Shown here: one piece after another, positions 4,143 to 5,446 of the stretch
Numbering within the stretch: the first letter of the stretch is position 1
Layout of the letters: every line of letters starts with the position of its first letter
NCBI GenBank assembly: GCA_016763495.1
Contig: JAESTR010000031.1
Coordinates: 1 to 5,446, forward strand
Direction of reading: 5' to 3'
From: Kordiimonadaceae bacterium
GTDB lineage: Bacteria; Pseudomonadota; Alphaproteobacteria; Sphingomonadales; Kordiimonadaceae
Length of the DNA stretch: 5,446 nucleotides
Notes under the pieces: generated by a model
What the model saw: only the letters and a program-made list of their open reading frames with translations
What the model was told of the DNA's origin: nothing
Database searches by the model: none
Translations under genes and position numbers: made by a program

Positions 4143-5446
4143 ATGAAAATAGCAGTTATTGGTACTGGGTATGTAGGACTTGTATCTGGGGCCTGTTTTT
4201 CTGAATTTGGTCACACCGTTACATGTGTGGACAAAGATACTGGGAAAATACAAAAACTGCTTGAAGGTGAAGTCCCGATTTACGAGCCCGGCTTGACAGA
4301 CCTAGTTACACGCAACTGCGCTGCGAAAAGACTATTTTTTACTACCGACCTAAAAAAAGCGATGGACGGTGCAGAGGCTGTTTTTATCGCTGTTGGCACA
4401 CCAAGCAGGCGCGGAGATGGCCATGCAGATCTGCAATATGTATTTGCCGCAGTAGAAGAGCTTGCCGACTATATCAGTAGCTACACAGTGATCATCACCA
4501 AATCCACCGTGCCTGTCGGCACCGGGGCCGAGATCAAAAAACGTTTGAGCGGCTTGATCGATGACGCTTTGTTTGATGTGGCATCAAACCCTGAATTCCT
4601 GCGTGAAGGGGCAGCAATTGAAGACTTTATGCGCCCTGACAGAGTTGTTGTTGGCCTTGAAAGTGACGCGGCACAGGCTGTTATGAAAGCCCTGTATCGG
4701 CCACTTTTTCTTAACGAAACCCCCATTCTGTTCACCAATATTGAAACAGCTGAAATAACCAAGTATGCAGCCAACGCCTTCCTAGCCACGAAAATCAGTT
4801 TCATCAATGAAATGGCTGACTTCTGCGAGAAAGTTGGCGCAGACGTACAGCAAGTCTCCAAAGGCATTGGTCTCGACAAACGCATTGGCAGCAAATTTTT
4901 ACATGCTGGCCCCGGCTTTGGCGGCAGTTGCTTCCCAAAAGACACGCGCGCACTTGTGCATTCAGCCGACACGTACGGCGTGCCGATGCGCATCGTGCGG
5001 TCAGTGGTTGAAGTGAATGAAAAACGCAAAATTGCCATGGCTGAACGGGTAATTTCAGCCTGTGGCGGCACTGTTGAAGGTAAGAAAATCGCGGTGCTTG
5101 GTTTGACCTTTAAGCCCCACACTGATGATATGCGCGAAAGCCCCAGCCTTGATATCATCCCCGCATTACAAAAACACGGCGCCAGCATTCACGCCCATGA
5201 CCCTAAAGGAATGGATGAAGCCAAAGGCCTGCTGGATGATGTTACCTTCTATGACGACCCATATGGGCCGCTAAAAGACGCAGACGCCGTGGTTATCATT
5301 ACAGAATGGAACCAATTCAGAGCGCTTGATTTTCTCCGTGTGCGCACACTTATGAAAAGCCCACTATTAGTCGACTTGCGTAATATCTACAGCAATGCAG
5401 ACATGGCTGCTAAAGGTTTCGACTATGTCGGCATCGGCAGAGGGAA
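4143..5446 (+). CDS. ugd: UDP-glucose 6-dehydrogenase, 3' end cut by the window
   Basis: This cytoplasmic enzyme oxidises UDP-glucose twice with NAD+ to give UDP-glucuronate, the precursor of acidic exopolysaccharide, capsule, lipopolysaccharide and some glucuronosyl lipids. The frame is open for 434 codons to the window edge. It begins MKIAVIGTGYVGLV, with the Rossmann GxGYVGL motif at 7-13 and D30 placed to bind the NAD ribose. The central part shows GTPS (about 83-86), KSTVPVGT (about 119-126), NPEFLREG (149-156), K207 and N211 in EITKYAANAF, and the catalytic cysteine C263 in GPGFGGSCFPKD. The C-terminal UDP-binding domain starts near 313 (GKKIAVLGLTFKPHTDDMRE) and ends with LLVDLRNIY. 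Family members are usually about 430-440 residues and end soon after a YxxIGR motif; here YVGIGRG are the last residues, so only a few codons are missing. All key residues are present. The gene is divergent from the sigma operon and has its own leader. Confidence 0.96.
   Translation, partial: MKIAVIGTGYVGLVSGACFSEFGHTVTCVDKDTGKIQKLLEGEVPIYEPGLTDLVTRNCAAKRLFFTTDLKKAMDGAEAVFIAVGTPSRRGDGHADLQYVFAAVEELADYISSYTVIITKSTVPVGTGAEIKKRLSGLIDDALFDVASNPEFLREGAAIEDFMRPDRVVVGLESDAAQAVMKALYRPLFLNETPILFTNIETAEITKYAANAFLATKISFINEMADFCEKVGADVQQVSKGIGLDKRIGSKFLHAGPGFGGSCFPKDTRALVHSADTYGVPMRIVRSVVEVNEKRKIAMAERVISACGGTVEGKKIAVLGLTFKPHTDDMRESPSLDIIPALQKHGASIHAHDPKGMDEAKGLLDDVTFYDDPYGPLKDADAVVIITEWNQFRALDFLRVRTLMKSPLLVDLRNIYSNADMAAKGFDYVGIGRG

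Noticed and set aside
4481..5188. A 235-codon open frame on the minus strand inside ugd
   Set aside because: It lies wholly antisense to a clear UDP-glucose dehydrogenase with all its motifs. Its translation is rich in Ser, Pro and Arg with no recognisable domain, as expected of a shadow frame.

Overview
The window looks like chromosomal core DNA from a moderate-GC alphaproteobacterium. The main reasons are the ECF sigma factor followed by a small WP-motif membrane protein and a periplasmic-sensor-like protein, plus the style of the PyrD, UDP-glucose dehydrogenase and SprA-related proteins. The species cannot be named from the sequence. There is no sign of a mobile element, CRISPR array, tRNA or rRNA.

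Layout. Positions 19-1092 (+) hold a complete class 2 dihydroorotate dehydrogenase gene (pyrD). It converges, with a 25-base gap, on a minus-strand gene (1118-2014) for an SprA-related putative metalloprotease with an HEAAH motif. That gene has a good sigma-70-type promoter placed so close that its mRNA may be leaderless. Next on the minus strand comes a compact three-gene operon, transcribed from high to low coordinates: an ECF sigma factor (3252-3827/3830), a single-pass membrane protein that is probably its anti-sigma factor (2706-3245), and a single-pass protein resembling periplasmic heavy-metal sensors (2131-2709). The spacings are 6 bases and then a 4-base GTGA overlap. A 312-base divergent intergenic region (3831-4142) separates this operon from ugd (4143 to the window end, +). 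The ugd gene encodes UDP-glucose 6-dehydrogenase and lacks only its last few codons.

How the genes work together. PyrD (pyrimidine synthesis) and Ugd (UDP-glucuronate supply) are independent housekeeping or envelope functions. The sigma / membrane protein / sensor operon reads as a self-contained envelope-to-transcription signalling module, comparable in logic to CnrYXH of Cupriavidus. Its membrane protein has no zinc-anti-sigma motif and carries a strongly acidic outer tail, facing a strongly basic sensor. The ugd leader carries phased 11-base direct repeats resembling a PhoB/OmpR-type operator. These two regulatory pieces, and the possible leaderless promoter at 2021-2049, are the most interesting parts of the window. 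All functions are inferred from sequence reading alone, without database searches.
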